Below are positions 9,169-18,974 of a stretch of 64,000 bases of DNA, piece by piece (position 1 is the first letter of the stretch; the number at the start of each line of letters is the position of its first letter). The stretch spans positions 17,819,041-17,883,040 of the forward strand of contig CM055093.1 of the NCBI GenBank assembly GCA_029204225.1, given 5' to 3'. The notes under the pieces were generated by a model that had not been told where the DNA came from, did no database searches, and was given only the letters and a program-made list of their open reading frames with translations. This stretch comes from Diphasiastrum complanatum. Taxonomy: Eukaryota > Streptophyta > Lycopodiopsida > Lycopodiales > Lycopodiaceae. A program made the translations under genes and the position numbers.

Positions 9169-10820
9169 CATGTCTGCGACAACATCTTTCGGTTCCGATG
9201 ATCCAAATTCAGATAAAATTGATATCAATATGGGCAACCTTGATATATCTGAGATGGACAATTGGTACCAAGAGGCACACCTCTTCCTGACACACATCGA
9301 GTTTTAGAGCCCATTCCTCTTGTATATTGCTTATGCAGATCGTTTTAGTTTATATTACCTCCTAACAAGAGTCTTATTATATCATCCTTATCTCTTGAGC
9401 TGACCTCCACACATTCAGCTTTCCAAGAGGACCAAACATGGTCAGAAGAACCCTCCAAAAGATTGAATCCACTGCCTACTTCAAATACATAGATTGTTCA
9501 GTGGACAAGTGGAAGAACAAAGATGGCTACCATATTGAGGCCATAAATGATAAGCCCTTAGCTGCTGCATGCACCTATCTAACAAAGTATACGCAACGCT
9601 ATAGGTCCAAGATTCTACATATCTCAATGACACTTTTTCACATGATGGCAGATTCCAGAGTACACAATCAGAGCTTGTATGACTGGCCCAATTTGCTTCC
9701 AACTGTCTTCATGATGTTATCAAGAACAAACAATCCTCAACTATACTTGGCTATCTTCTGACAGATGTCACACTGCAGTAGTTGAGCCATCGACCAAATA
9801 TTCGAGACATGTTGATGCTAGCCGATAAATCTTGGGAGACACCCTCAGAACCAGTCAAGAAGACAAAGCCTACGTCCAAGCCTACTATAGCAGATTCCAC
9901 ACAAGCAGCTTCTCAAAATTGGAAGAGTTCCTCCTATCAACAAGGGCCACCTCCAAAGCAACCAAAGACCAGCATAGAGAAGCTTACCCTGAGAAAGACA
10001 CCCAAGTTTGTTGCATCACAGACGAAGGATATTTTTGTTGAAGATTCTTCTGATCAAGAGGAAGACACCACCACACAAGTCCAACCACCACCAACACGAC
10101 AATCTAGCAAAAAGACCAAGATGCAAGCAAAGCGACATGCTTTCTCATAGGAGACAATGATTGACGATACAGAGTCAGAAGGAGAAAAGCTCGTATGAAA
10201 GCCCAGAACAAAGAAGGCGGTCACCAAATCTCCACAGACTACATCTGGTTCAGAAGATTCACACGATGAGAGCTCCTCATCAGATACGAGATCACAATAA
10301 CAATCCTCACCACCTCATGTCGTCGATACTGCAATCACCTCAACAGCTAATGACTCAACAGTTGAATCCTAGGTTATTCCACCATGCTCCACCGTTGTTG
10401 GATAATACGCCACCATCGCCACGTTCACCAACGACACAAATAGTTAAGCAGATCAGTTGGTAACTAGAGCAGAGAAGCCAATTGACTTGACAATATTCCC
10501 AGAAGCAATTGTACAACCCCTACCACAATCCCAACAAGCAACAATTTTGCGGAGTGGGGGAGGTATACGAGAAATGGCATTCCCAAAGAGACAACAACAA
10601 CCGAAACAACTTAGGAGCAGACAAGCCGTTCCACATCACTATAGACATATGTCGGCTCATTATGACGCTGAAGACCTGTTGGACGAAGATGTCGACACCG
10701 ACGAGGGAAAAGTAGACCAGTTGGGAGAAGTCAATTCTCATCGGACTATTGAAGCCTCAAATCCATTCATTAACGAGCATCCTGAAAGCTATACAAAATC
10801 AGAAAAAGAAAAGGCTTGAA
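9169..10820 (+). pseudogene. Unrecognised retroelement ORF cluster
   Basis: An ATG at 9169 opens an acidic start (MSATTSFGSDDPNSDKIDI) that stops after about 45 codons. Further open pieces follow: 9438-9761 (KIESTAYFKYIDCSVDKWK), 9782-10150 (low-complexity, Lys/Pro/Gln-rich, ending in an acidic EDSSDQEEDTT then basic KKTKMQAKR) and 10457-10819 (RHMSAHYDAEDLLDEDVD). They may derive from one broken gene. The cluster lies downstream, on the same strand, of a Gypsy LTR end, primer site and leader. Tat/Ogre-type Gypsy elements are known to carry an extra ORF in that position, so this could be one (inference only). The right arm lacks about 9142-10516. Confidence 0.4.
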
Positions 10821-11124
10821 TTTTTGAGCAGAAGGTCAAAAAATCCAGTATCAGATTTTTTTGACCCAAGCTTTCTCCAACCCAATGTAACTCTTTTCAA
10901 AGACAAATTTTCCAACCCTGGATCTGATTTGATCGAGGTGAAAATTATCCGGATGTCTTCAACCTTGGATCGGGTCGAATTGGGTCTGATTTTTTCGACC
11001 TTGAAAAATTCGACCCTAACTATATTTTTGACCCAGTATAAAAATTCGATCCTTTGCATATTTTTTTGACCTATGTAATGTTTTGATACCGTCGGGTCAG
11101 AAACCCGACCCAACGACTTTGCAT
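10821..11124. other. Segment with GGGTCGAA-type repeats, open on both strands
   Basis: Short phrases of the form GGGTCGAATTGGGTC and TTTTTGACCC recur several times. A 104-codon ORF is open on the minus strand (11113-10799) and its counterpart is open in the right arm (47623-47937, plus). The base pattern suggests a short-period repeat rather than a protein. I assign no function. Confidence 0.35.
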
Positions 11125-11615
11125 TGACAGTCCGCCAACTTTGTAATTGTATGAGACATTGTAATAACTATAGAAAAAATAGTTGTAGATATTTTATATA
11201 TAGAATTTACATTAAAAAATAGATTCTAATAATTTTCTAATATCTAAAACATTTGATAATTGTATCTATTAATTTATTCAGATAGTTTCGTTGCCTGCGT
11301 TATCACACACAACGATCAAAGTTCTTATTCTGTAGCCAACTGACGTTTTCACTTCATGCGATTGTACTCCTTGTAGATATTAATCAAAATACATTTTGTC
11401 TCCATTCAGTTGTTGTTCCATTGGACATTCTTGATTCCTTCATTTTGAATATTCTACCTGCTAACTGTGGCGCTTCCGATCCTACTGCCCACTCGCTCAA
11501 GCTTTCGCTCACATTACCACTGATTTTTGACATGGTATCAGAGCCTCTATTTTGATCAGAGCTCCTCTAATCCAATATTAGTCAATCATCTCTGATAAAC
11601 CATCAATTTCCAACA
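11125..11615 (+). mobile_element. Copia LTR (491 bp)
   Basis: The LTR begins TGACAGTCCGCC and ends TTTCCAACA, directly followed by the primer site. The right-arm copy at 47121-47611 has exactly the same inferred length. The short ATTTACATTAAAAAATAG stretch is AT-rich. The element behind it is truncated: only the start of gag follows. Confidence 0.75.
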
Positions 11616-11629
11616 TGGTATCAGAGCGG
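11616..11629 (+). promoter_or_regulatory. Copia primer-binding site (tRNA-iMet)
   Basis: TGGTATCAGAGCGG abuts the LTR end. TGGTATCAGAGC is the known complement of the initiator tRNA-Met 3' end used by plant Copia elements. A second TGGTATCAGAGC at about 11531 lies inside the LTR. Confidence 0.85.
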
Positions 11630-11756
11630 ACAGTTCAGTAATCTGTTTCTCATTACGGATTATCAGACTTGTCTTTACCAAGTCGTTGTTCTAGCAAGTG
11701 CGCAACCAACAGTATTCTGAAATCGTTGTTTCTACCAACAATCTCACTCAACTAGA

Positions 11757-12000
11757 ATGGATCAGTCTTCTACGATTCTATCTGAGGTCTATGAAAATTA
11801 GGTCCCGACAATTTCGACCCAGAAGGACCTCACTTTTTCAAGAGTAATTTCGATGCTTCTACAAGAGGAAGTCAAAAAATCTGCATCCTCCTCAGGCTTA
11901 GGGTCGGATACTCAAGCTTTGTATTCAAAGTTAGATCAAACAAATCAACACAGACAGAATATCCTGACAAAAGGAGAAACATTTAGTCTAGGTCAAATTT
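11757..12000 (+). pseudogene. Copia gag start with internal deletion
   Basis: The ATG at 11757 opens MDQSS, as in the right-arm gag at 46979, but after about six codons the sequence jumps to a point roughly 470 bp further along that gag (LSEVYEN followed by a stop), so most of the gag core is missing. The remainder to about 12000 (KKSASSSGLGSDTQALYSKLDQTNQ) corresponds to the C-terminal gag tail. The reading then runs into an antisense Gypsy leader. Confidence 0.7.
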
Positions 12001-12045
12001 TCACTCATGGTCAAATTTTGGCTCATGGTCTTGTTTTGTGGTTGT

Positions 12046-12063
12046 GTTCGGGCGGCAATGGCA
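12046..12063 (-). promoter_or_regulatory. Gypsy primer-binding site
   Basis: The minus strand reads TGCCATTGCCGCCCGAAC just after the LTR end at 12069. This is a close variant of the TGGCGCCATTGCC primer sites elsewhere in the window. The right-arm counterpart is at 46219-46236. Confidence 0.6.
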
Positions 12064-12068
12064 TGAAA

Positions 12069-13847
12069 TGTTCACTGATTTCTCATCAATGGTGTTTGAT
12101 TCTCTGATCAGTATCTCAATTCACTGATTCAATTCTTTATAGTTTGGCACTTAGTTATTTTGTTTCTTATTGTCTGTTACCAAACTCTTTAGATGGTTCT
12201 TGGCAATCAAGTCTGGTTCAATGTTCAACCAGACAGTAAGATTGGGTTTGGTAGTTTAGTTTATCCTTCTTGTCAGAGGATGCACAGGTTGGTTCACTCT
12301 TGAAAGCACTTACATTCATTGAAACATGCAAGTCATAATGTTCATCTAAAAATTAGCCAATAGCTTGGATGAACACCTATCAAATCCTATGTCTATTTGC
12401 TGTCAAATGACTGGAAATAGTTCTTGAAACTCAAGTTAATCTAAAACATCAAACATAAACAAGAATAAGAAAAAACAAAAAACTAACTAGCAAGCTATAC
12501 AAGTGCAAGAATCAAGAATGTAGGCAGATTCTACACTGTAGAATCTGATGCTGTTTCTTTCTTGTTACAACATCTATTTTTTTGCATGTTACCAGGGACT
12601 GTGGGCATGTCTTAGTATTTATCTTGCTTATTACCATGCCCAGATTAGGCAGAAAGATTCTTAGGGTTGTAGTATAGTTCAACCTGTCACGGAGACTCAG
12701 ATTTCGAACACTCTTGAACTCTTGAAATCACTTGCAGTCATTCTACCATGCAAGCACACCAAGAATGCCCAAAAACAACTCTTCTTGAAACACGGTTGGG
12801 CATTACTATGGCACTTATAAACAAAATGCTAGAACGGATCATTGCAAAACAAAAACTAAACTACTTGCAAGACCATAAAACTTAGACTAGCATGCCACAT
12901 TTCTCATAAAAAAACACGAAAACTAATTTCTACAAGCATTCAAGAACCAAGAAGCTCCATCTTCTTGATTCTTGAATTTTTCAAGAAACTTAAATAACCA
13001 AAACGTAATGAATTTGCAAGATCTATACCACATTATTGGCTACCAATCTCTTGAATGCTTGCAACCTACATTAATCCACCAAAACAGAAAACAAGAAACT
13101 AATAAAACTAGACAACATTTAAGAAGTCCAAGAATCAAGAAACACACATTCCTTGATTCGTGGACACCCCAAGAACAATCAAGAACTGGAATGTCTAGGA
13201 TAAGCAAGATCTACTCCACGAATCCAGCCTATTTAGTTTACCTGAATGCTGATTCCTATATTAATCCACAAAAAAACAATAAATCTAATCCACAACTACA
13301 GTCCACAACCACACACAAAGAAAATGGAAGGGCAAGATCATTAATGCATCACTCAAGAAACAAGAATGATCAAGGAGCTCAAGAATGCATCAAAACTCAT
13401 GGAAGATCTTCTCATTTCAGCATGGACTTGATATATTCATTAAAAGCTTCCCTTCTACAAAGGGGGAGTCTCTTAAATAAGCAAGAAGCTTCTTAGGTGG
13501 CATCCTAGTGGCATTTTCACATTACACAGCTTCCAAGTGGAATTATGCTCTCCACTAGATGTCACCATCAAAAGGTGGCTCACTCTACTTTTCTAAGAGG
13601 GGCCTACTTGCATTTATTACCTTGCCTAGAAATACTAGTTCCTACATGGTCATTCCATCTTTCGGGATTCACCATGAGGCTTACACAGTTTCTACTTGAC
13701 AATATTAACTAGTATTCCTCGGCTCTCATACTCGGCTCTCAGTCTTCGTTCATCTCGTCTTCTCAGAGACCTCCTCGGTCTAAGGTGAGAGGTGCTCTTG
13801 AGTCGCTCTGTCCGAGTATCTTGGAGATTCGTCAGAATCAGCCAACA
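12069..13847 (-). mobile_element. Chimeric Gypsy LTR block
   Basis: A full-length LTR starts at 13847 (TGTTGGCTGATTCTGACG) directly behind a polypurine tract, and ends near 12530 (AGATTCTACAGTGTAGAATCTG, the family end palindrome). A second LTR 3' part (12069-12530) follows in the same orientation and ends ...GTGAACA before the primer site. The first LTR has the TATTTAAGAG promoter-like box near 13470 (read on the minus strand). Positions 13170-13847 are nearly identical to 16993-17590 (inverted) and 45347-45985 (inverted). The LTR-LTR junction is a recombination product. Confidence 0.65.
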
Positions 13848-13848
13848 A

Positions 13849-13860
13849 TATCCCACCCCT
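13849..13860 (-). promoter_or_regulatory. Gypsy polypurine tract
   Basis: The minus strand reads AGGGGTGGGATA immediately before the LTR start at 13847, as expected for the plus-strand priming site at a 3' LTR. Confidence 0.6.
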
Positions 13861-16605
13861 AATGTGTTGCAGGACCCACTACAACCCATATTGGATGATA
13901 TTGCTCCGCTATTGGCACCTTTGATTGTTGCTTGGAAAAGCGTAGATCCTCGTTCACTTACATATAACCAAGTGCTTATTGCTGCCAGTCTTTATCAAAA
14001 AACCGCTTTCGCAGATTGCCGCAATTTGACCAGAATGTCCTATTACCGCAAATAGTTGACATTTTCAAAATTGGAGAACTCCCAACAGCTTGACAACTCT
14101 GCATGCCTGAGTGCTTCTCGTGTGTCTTTTTCTCTTTTTTAACATTTGCATCTGCCATGGACAATTTCACTTTTGGTTTCTTGACAGATTCTAACTCTCT
14201 AGGAGGTCTTGCTAGATATTCATCAATTGTCTTGTTGTATCCTCCATTTTGCTTATAGATGTTCTCACAATTCTTCTCTCAATCGAAGTTCTAGTCTTGT
14301 CAATGCTCTTGCCTTGACGAGAAGAGGAAGAACCTTCGATTTGGTAGGTTGCACAAACCTTGGGTTATCAGTCTTCAAGGGAATGGACTTATCAACAAAA
14401 TTGGTGGTAGGAACAGATTTGGACGTATGGTTTGGTGACAATAGGGAGACATGATGAAGGCTGGTGGAAGGGTGAAGGAATTGATAATGCTATCGTCGCA
14501 GTCTTGGACCCTTGCAATGTTGAGCTTTGACCACCACTTGCTGGGTGAGGAGCTCGTTTTATTCTGCTAGTTCATGGTTGTCTTCATCTTTTTGTTTTCT
14601 GTAGCTCTTTCTTCCTTTGATCCATTACGTTTGGATCTCTTCGGGTTTTATAGGAGGAGATTTGACTATCATTGTCCTAGAGAGTTTCTTTTGATCAAAA
14701 TCAATTTGACTCATCTGTTGCTTAAGTTTCTTCCTTTTCTCCTCAACTTCTTTGCTTTATTTTTTTTTGCTGCTTTGTCTGCTTTGTTAGGTCTCCTTTT
14801 CTGGCTAACCAACCAGTGTAGATGGTAGTTGGTCTCCGCAAGACATTTGCAACGATCTTTTGGCTGCCTCGGTAAGATTATCAAGGTCTGAAAATTGGCG
14901 ATTTCTCAGATGAACAGTGGAATGATGGTAAACGGAGGGATGGAAGGTAGGATAGTGGTGATGGCATCGATAGATGGTGTGAGCGATAGACATGAGAGTA
15001 GATGCAGATGTTGTGGCAAGAGGGCTGGCCGAAGAGGGAGACTGATTTTCCAATGCTTGTGCTTCTCTTTCTTGAAGGATCTTAGTTGTGATTGGAGTAC
15101 TTCTTCTAATTGAGTCTCTTTGAACTGCCCATCTGCCTTCTTAGCCATGTCTTTTTTGTCTTTGGTTTCGTGACCTTGGCTGTCGATTTGCCGATGGTGT
15201 TGTTAGCAATGTGGCTGCTCCAGTGGATGCTTGCAAATCCACTCTCTCCGCCCTCCCAAAATCTGTTGGTGAGGATATTGTTGCTGGTATCCGGCATGCT
15301 CAAGGTTGGATTGGCAGTTGGAACACGCAGTTAAAACATGCGATTGGACTGAAAATTGAACAAATTTTAACTAAATTTGTCTCGATCTTGCTACAGTTGA
15401 CTCAAAATCTAATATGGCAATGAAATTTAGGAATCAACTTTGAATTGACATGGATTTCGCAAATTTGCAATATGCACACAAATCTTATCTCTCTACAAGG
15501 TGATTTGAAGATGGATAGATGAATGATAAGTTATTCTTGGGATACGCTACATGACGTCTCTTGTTCAATGGCTATCCTTGATCAAAGCAAATCTAGAAAA
15601 AATATATGCAATTAGAAAAAAAAAACTATCAAATAAAAAATGGACAAAAAATAAACAAAGAAGATACCATCTGCACAAAGAGTGAAAACTGTAGAGCACT
15701 TTTCAAACAAAAAGTCATTCATCAACATTGACACGTCACCTAGATAGTTGTATTTTTGATTGGGAGTTAGAGTAAAAAACTCTGACATGGCCTTGTCCAA
15801 ACAATGCGGGATTGGTAACACTAATTCTACCATCAGTGATAGCAGATGTTGTAAGATATAGCTTGAAATTCATGGAAGGAGAAGATACTATTTCTGTAGT
15901 ACTCTCTATCTAGAAGATTGATTAAAATGAATTTCGATATAGACTTCCTATCGACTGTTGGGGAGATCAAAAGATCAGATCTGTGTAAGGCCTTGGAAAT
16001 CATCTCAGCATGTAGTAGACATATAGAATTGAGGTTGCAGAAAGGTAGAAAAACTATGAATTCCCTGGTGAGGTCGCTCTTGGATGGAAATGGTAGCAGA
16101 TGACGGAATATCGGTTTCACTTTCTTCTTGTAAGGACTCATTTCATATAACATCTTTGTTGTATTTTCAAACTGGTGAATTTCGTGGTAATGTAGAAGTT
16201 TGCAAGGAACTTCTCTATTGAGCAGCAAGTTTAGGACTCTCTATCAAACGAAAGGGCTGGAAACGTTTGATAAAGGACTCTTTCAATGTAGACCAATCAG
16301 TCTTATCATCATGATCGAGGTTAAAAAACCAGTCATGAGCTTTAATGATCATGATCATCGGAAACAGTTGGGACCATAGCGTCGGTAGGAGATGTTTTGC
16401 CATAAACGTCGCACGCATTCTCAAAGATTTGCAAGAATCTTTGAGGGTCCGAACTACCGTCAAAACTTTGGTAGATCCAATTTTTGGGTTCTTTTCTCAT
16501 GATGAGCATCATGGTTAGCAAAAACGCCATTAAGGTGGGTTCTGGCCTGTGAGAGTTCAACATTTGTGAAATTGTAGAATTGCCACTTAGGCTCCACCTA
16601 GGCAA
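13861..16605 (-). pseudogene. Gypsy gag, second copy, broken
   Basis: The N-terminal core is at 16605-16215: NWIYQSFDGSSDPQRFLQI and ENACDVYGKTSP, then (after a frameshift near 16345) KAHDWFFNLDHDDKTDW and LKESFIKRFQPFRLIESP, the Ty3/Gypsy retrotransposon gag core. A roughly 0.9-kb insertion (about 15320-16225) then splits it. The C-terminal part resumes at 15303 (SMPDTSNNI; KKADG; LSLTP) and decays through several frames to 13861, ending at a polypurine tract and LTR. No protease or polymerase motifs lie between gag and LTR, so this element is an internal deletion derivative. The right arm (43714-45346) lacks the insertion. Confidence 0.75.
15320..16225 (-). other. Left-arm-specific insertion with coding-like pieces
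   Basis: This segment interrupts gag and is absent from the right arm. On the minus strand 16228-15833 is open for 131 codons (its first codons belong to the junction; then YHEIHQFENTTKMLYEMSP). A second piece in another frame, 15833-15612, contains LVLPIPHCLDKAMSEFFTL and CSTVFTLCADG followed by GTATCTTC, which could be an exon-donor boundary. I do not recognise a family. The composition is unlike the surrounding gag, so a captured host-gene fragment or another nested element is possible. Confidence 0.35.
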
Positions 16606-17592
16606 CTCATTACTTTATTTAAGGGCCCCCCTCTCTTGTGAGGGAGCTTTTACTTTGTAATGTCTTGCTCTTGTATTGAATAATGAAGATCTTCCATGAG
16701 TTTTGGAATTCTTGGAGCTCCTTGATCATGATGGCTTTCTTGAGTGATTCCCTTATGATCATGCCCTTCCATTCTTATATGTGTGGATGTGGATTAGTTA
16801 GTTTTCTTGCTTTCATTCATTCATGCATTGTGGATTAGAGTGGATTATATTTCCTGTTCTTGTTCTAGAGTAAAATCAAGCTTTCAAGTAAACTAAATAG
16901 GCTGAAATTGTAGATTAGATTCTGCATATTCCCATACATTTCAGTTCTTGATGTTCTTGGGAAGTCCAAAAATCAAGAGATGAGTGTTTCTTTATTGGCT
17001 AATTCTGACGAATCCCCAAGATACTTGGCCAGAGCTACCCACGAGCACCTCTATCCTTAGACCGAGGAGGTATGAGAAGACGAGATGAACGAAGACTGAG
17101 AGCCGAGGAATACTAGTTAATATTGTCAAGTAGAAACTGTGTAAGCCTCATGGTGACTCCCGAAAGATGGAATGACCATGTAGGAACTAGTATTTCTAGG
17201 CAAGGTAATAAATGCAAGTAGGCCCCTCTTAGAAAAGTAGAGTGAGCCACCTTTTGATGGTGACATCTAGTGGAGAGCATAATTCCACTTGGAAGCTGTG
17301 TAATGTGAAAATGCCACTAGGATGCCACCTAAGAAGCTTCTTGCTTATTTAAGAGACTCCCCCTTTGTAGAAGGGAAGCTTTTAATGAATATATCAAGTC
17401 CATGCTGAAATGAGAAGATCTTCCATGAGTTTTGATGCATTCTTGAGCTCCTTGATCATTCTTGTTTCTTGAGTGATGCATTAATGATCTTGCCCTTCCA
17501 TTTTCTTTGTGTGTGGTTGTGGACTGTAGTTGTGGATTAGATTTATTGTTTTTTTGTGGATTAATATAGGAATCAGCATTCAGGTAAACTAA
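16606..17592 (+). mobile_element. Two Gypsy LTR fragments in tandem
   Basis: Positions about 16555-16992 match the middle of the LTR family (TTTATTTAAGG box at about 16613, then GAATAATGAAGATC). They are followed at 16993 by another LTR start (TATTGGCTAATTCTGACG) that runs to about 17590, where it is cut and joined to leader repeats. The second fragment is nearly identical, inverted, to 13250-13847. Confidence 0.7.
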
Positions 17593-17770
17593 GTCTTTCG
17601 AGAAGACCTTGACCGAGTTCTTAGAGGAGATCTCAACCAAGTCCTTAGAGAAAATCTCGACCGATTCCTATGCAATCTGGACCAAGCAAAAAAGCACGCA
17701 GATCCTAGTCCAATCTGGACCGACGAGCAGAAGACCACAAGAAGAAGACCATGCCTACCTCAATGCAATC
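17593..17770 (+). repeat. Gypsy leader repeats (ACCGAGTTC type)
   Basis: GACCGAGTTCTTAGAGGAGA-like units of about 30 bp recur and read as EEISTKSLEKIST in one frame, then change into ATCTGGACC units. This is the same repeat class as at 4860-5425, here directly after a truncated LTR. Confidence 0.6.
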
Positions 17771-18974
17771 TGGACCAAACCAAATAGTTTCACAATCTCT
17801 GATATTCACTAACTGCACTGTCCTCACTGTCCATTCCAGTTCGAACTGACCAGAGCATTTATTGTGAAAATTGTCAACATTTCCTAGCTAGTTTGAGGCC
17901 TAAATTGGCAATTTTTGTACATAGTTTTGGATCTAACCTTTCACACATGTGAAAGAGGCCTAGATACTTTTATTTTAGTACATATTTTATCTTGAAGAAG
18001 TCTCAAACTTCAGGACCTTCGAAATGACACCAAAATCATGTTATTTGGCATTGTGAGGCTTGTGCATATTCAATACTAACAATGTTCTGAAAATGTATTG
18101 TTGACAATCTCCACTTCTGTGGATGAACACTCTCCTTTGTGGATGAACACTCTCCTTAAGTGGATGACCTTTCTCCTTAAGTGGATGACAAATACTCTTT
18201 GAGTGATTTCGTATTTCTTCAAAAGGCTGAGCAAAGCTGCCACTTGGATGAAAGATCCCCTTTTGGGTGAACAGATTGTCAACAATCTTTTGCATAAATT
18301 TTGGTGTACTTTGTTGAGCATGTAAGTAACTCTCCTTATGTAGTTTGATTGGAGCATTTGCTAGAAGGTTTTAACCATTATGCAAATGTGTTTTCAGGTT
18401 CTTAACAGTTTGAGGAACATTCTCATGTGAAGTGATCTTAGATCTACATCTAAACACCAAGATTTGACAAGCTAGTGAAGCTAGTCTTGTGATTCATTAA
18501 GTGTGCTCTTTCATTCACCTCTAAAGCTTGTATTTATCATTTGCTGGAGTTTATAAACTTTTAGAAGTGTGGTTTACATGTGATTTCAGGTTGAATCAAT
18601 ATCTTAGTGTGTTGATCGTATGTTGATCAAGTTTGTTCAATTCTAGGTATTCTTGGCAGCCTAGTCTTGTGTATTTTCTAAGAATGCAAGTAACTCTTCA
18701 CACCATAACTTGATTTGGTCACTTGCTGGAAAGTTTGAGAGCTTGAGAAAGAGTGTTTTCAGGTTGGTTTGAGTTTGTAATCCATTCTTAGTGTGTGCAA
18801 AGTATTGCATGTGTTTCAATCTTCCTTTCTATGCTTGGAAACCAGCCATGTTAAAGATAGAAGTGTTTTAGGGTCCTAGAACTTTCGAGATCTCCTTATC
18901 CATCATTTGTTGAGAGAAAAGTGAGTGCTGAGTGCATTAGGAAAGAGCCTAAAAGTTGAAGAATCATTATATTC
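17771..18974 (+). other. 5' region of gag-PR element with three imperfect repeats
   Basis: No gene is seen. A possible LTR start (TGTGAAAATTGTCAAC) lies near 17858, and a near-palindrome CTTTCACACATGTGAAAG is at 17938-17955. GTGGATGAACACTCTCCTT recurs at about 18119-18180. Three imperfect units of about 185 bp (near 18300-18420, 18480-18600, 18660-18775) each contain a CATTTGCTGGA-like phrase and a TTTTCAGGTT/ATTTCAGGTT phrase. No primer-binding site was found, so LTR limits are not assigned. Confidence 0.45.

Larger units (their letters stand above)
3254..16340 (+). repeat. Left arm of giant interrupted inverted duplication
   Basis: Almost every recognisable feature here reappears in reverse order and opposite strand at about 43714-53695. 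Paired landmarks are: RNase H (3254-3690 with 53259-53695), Gypsy gag (4211-4731 with 52216-52738), the Gypsy LTR (5482-6640 with 50279-51446), the 60-codon ORF (8481-8663 with 48708-48890), the Copia LTR (11125-11615 with 47121-47611) and the second Gypsy gag (13861-16340 with 43714-45346). Left-arm-only segments include about 9142-10516, much of 12.1-13.2 kb and about 15320-16225. Boundaries were judged by eye. Confidence 0.85.
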
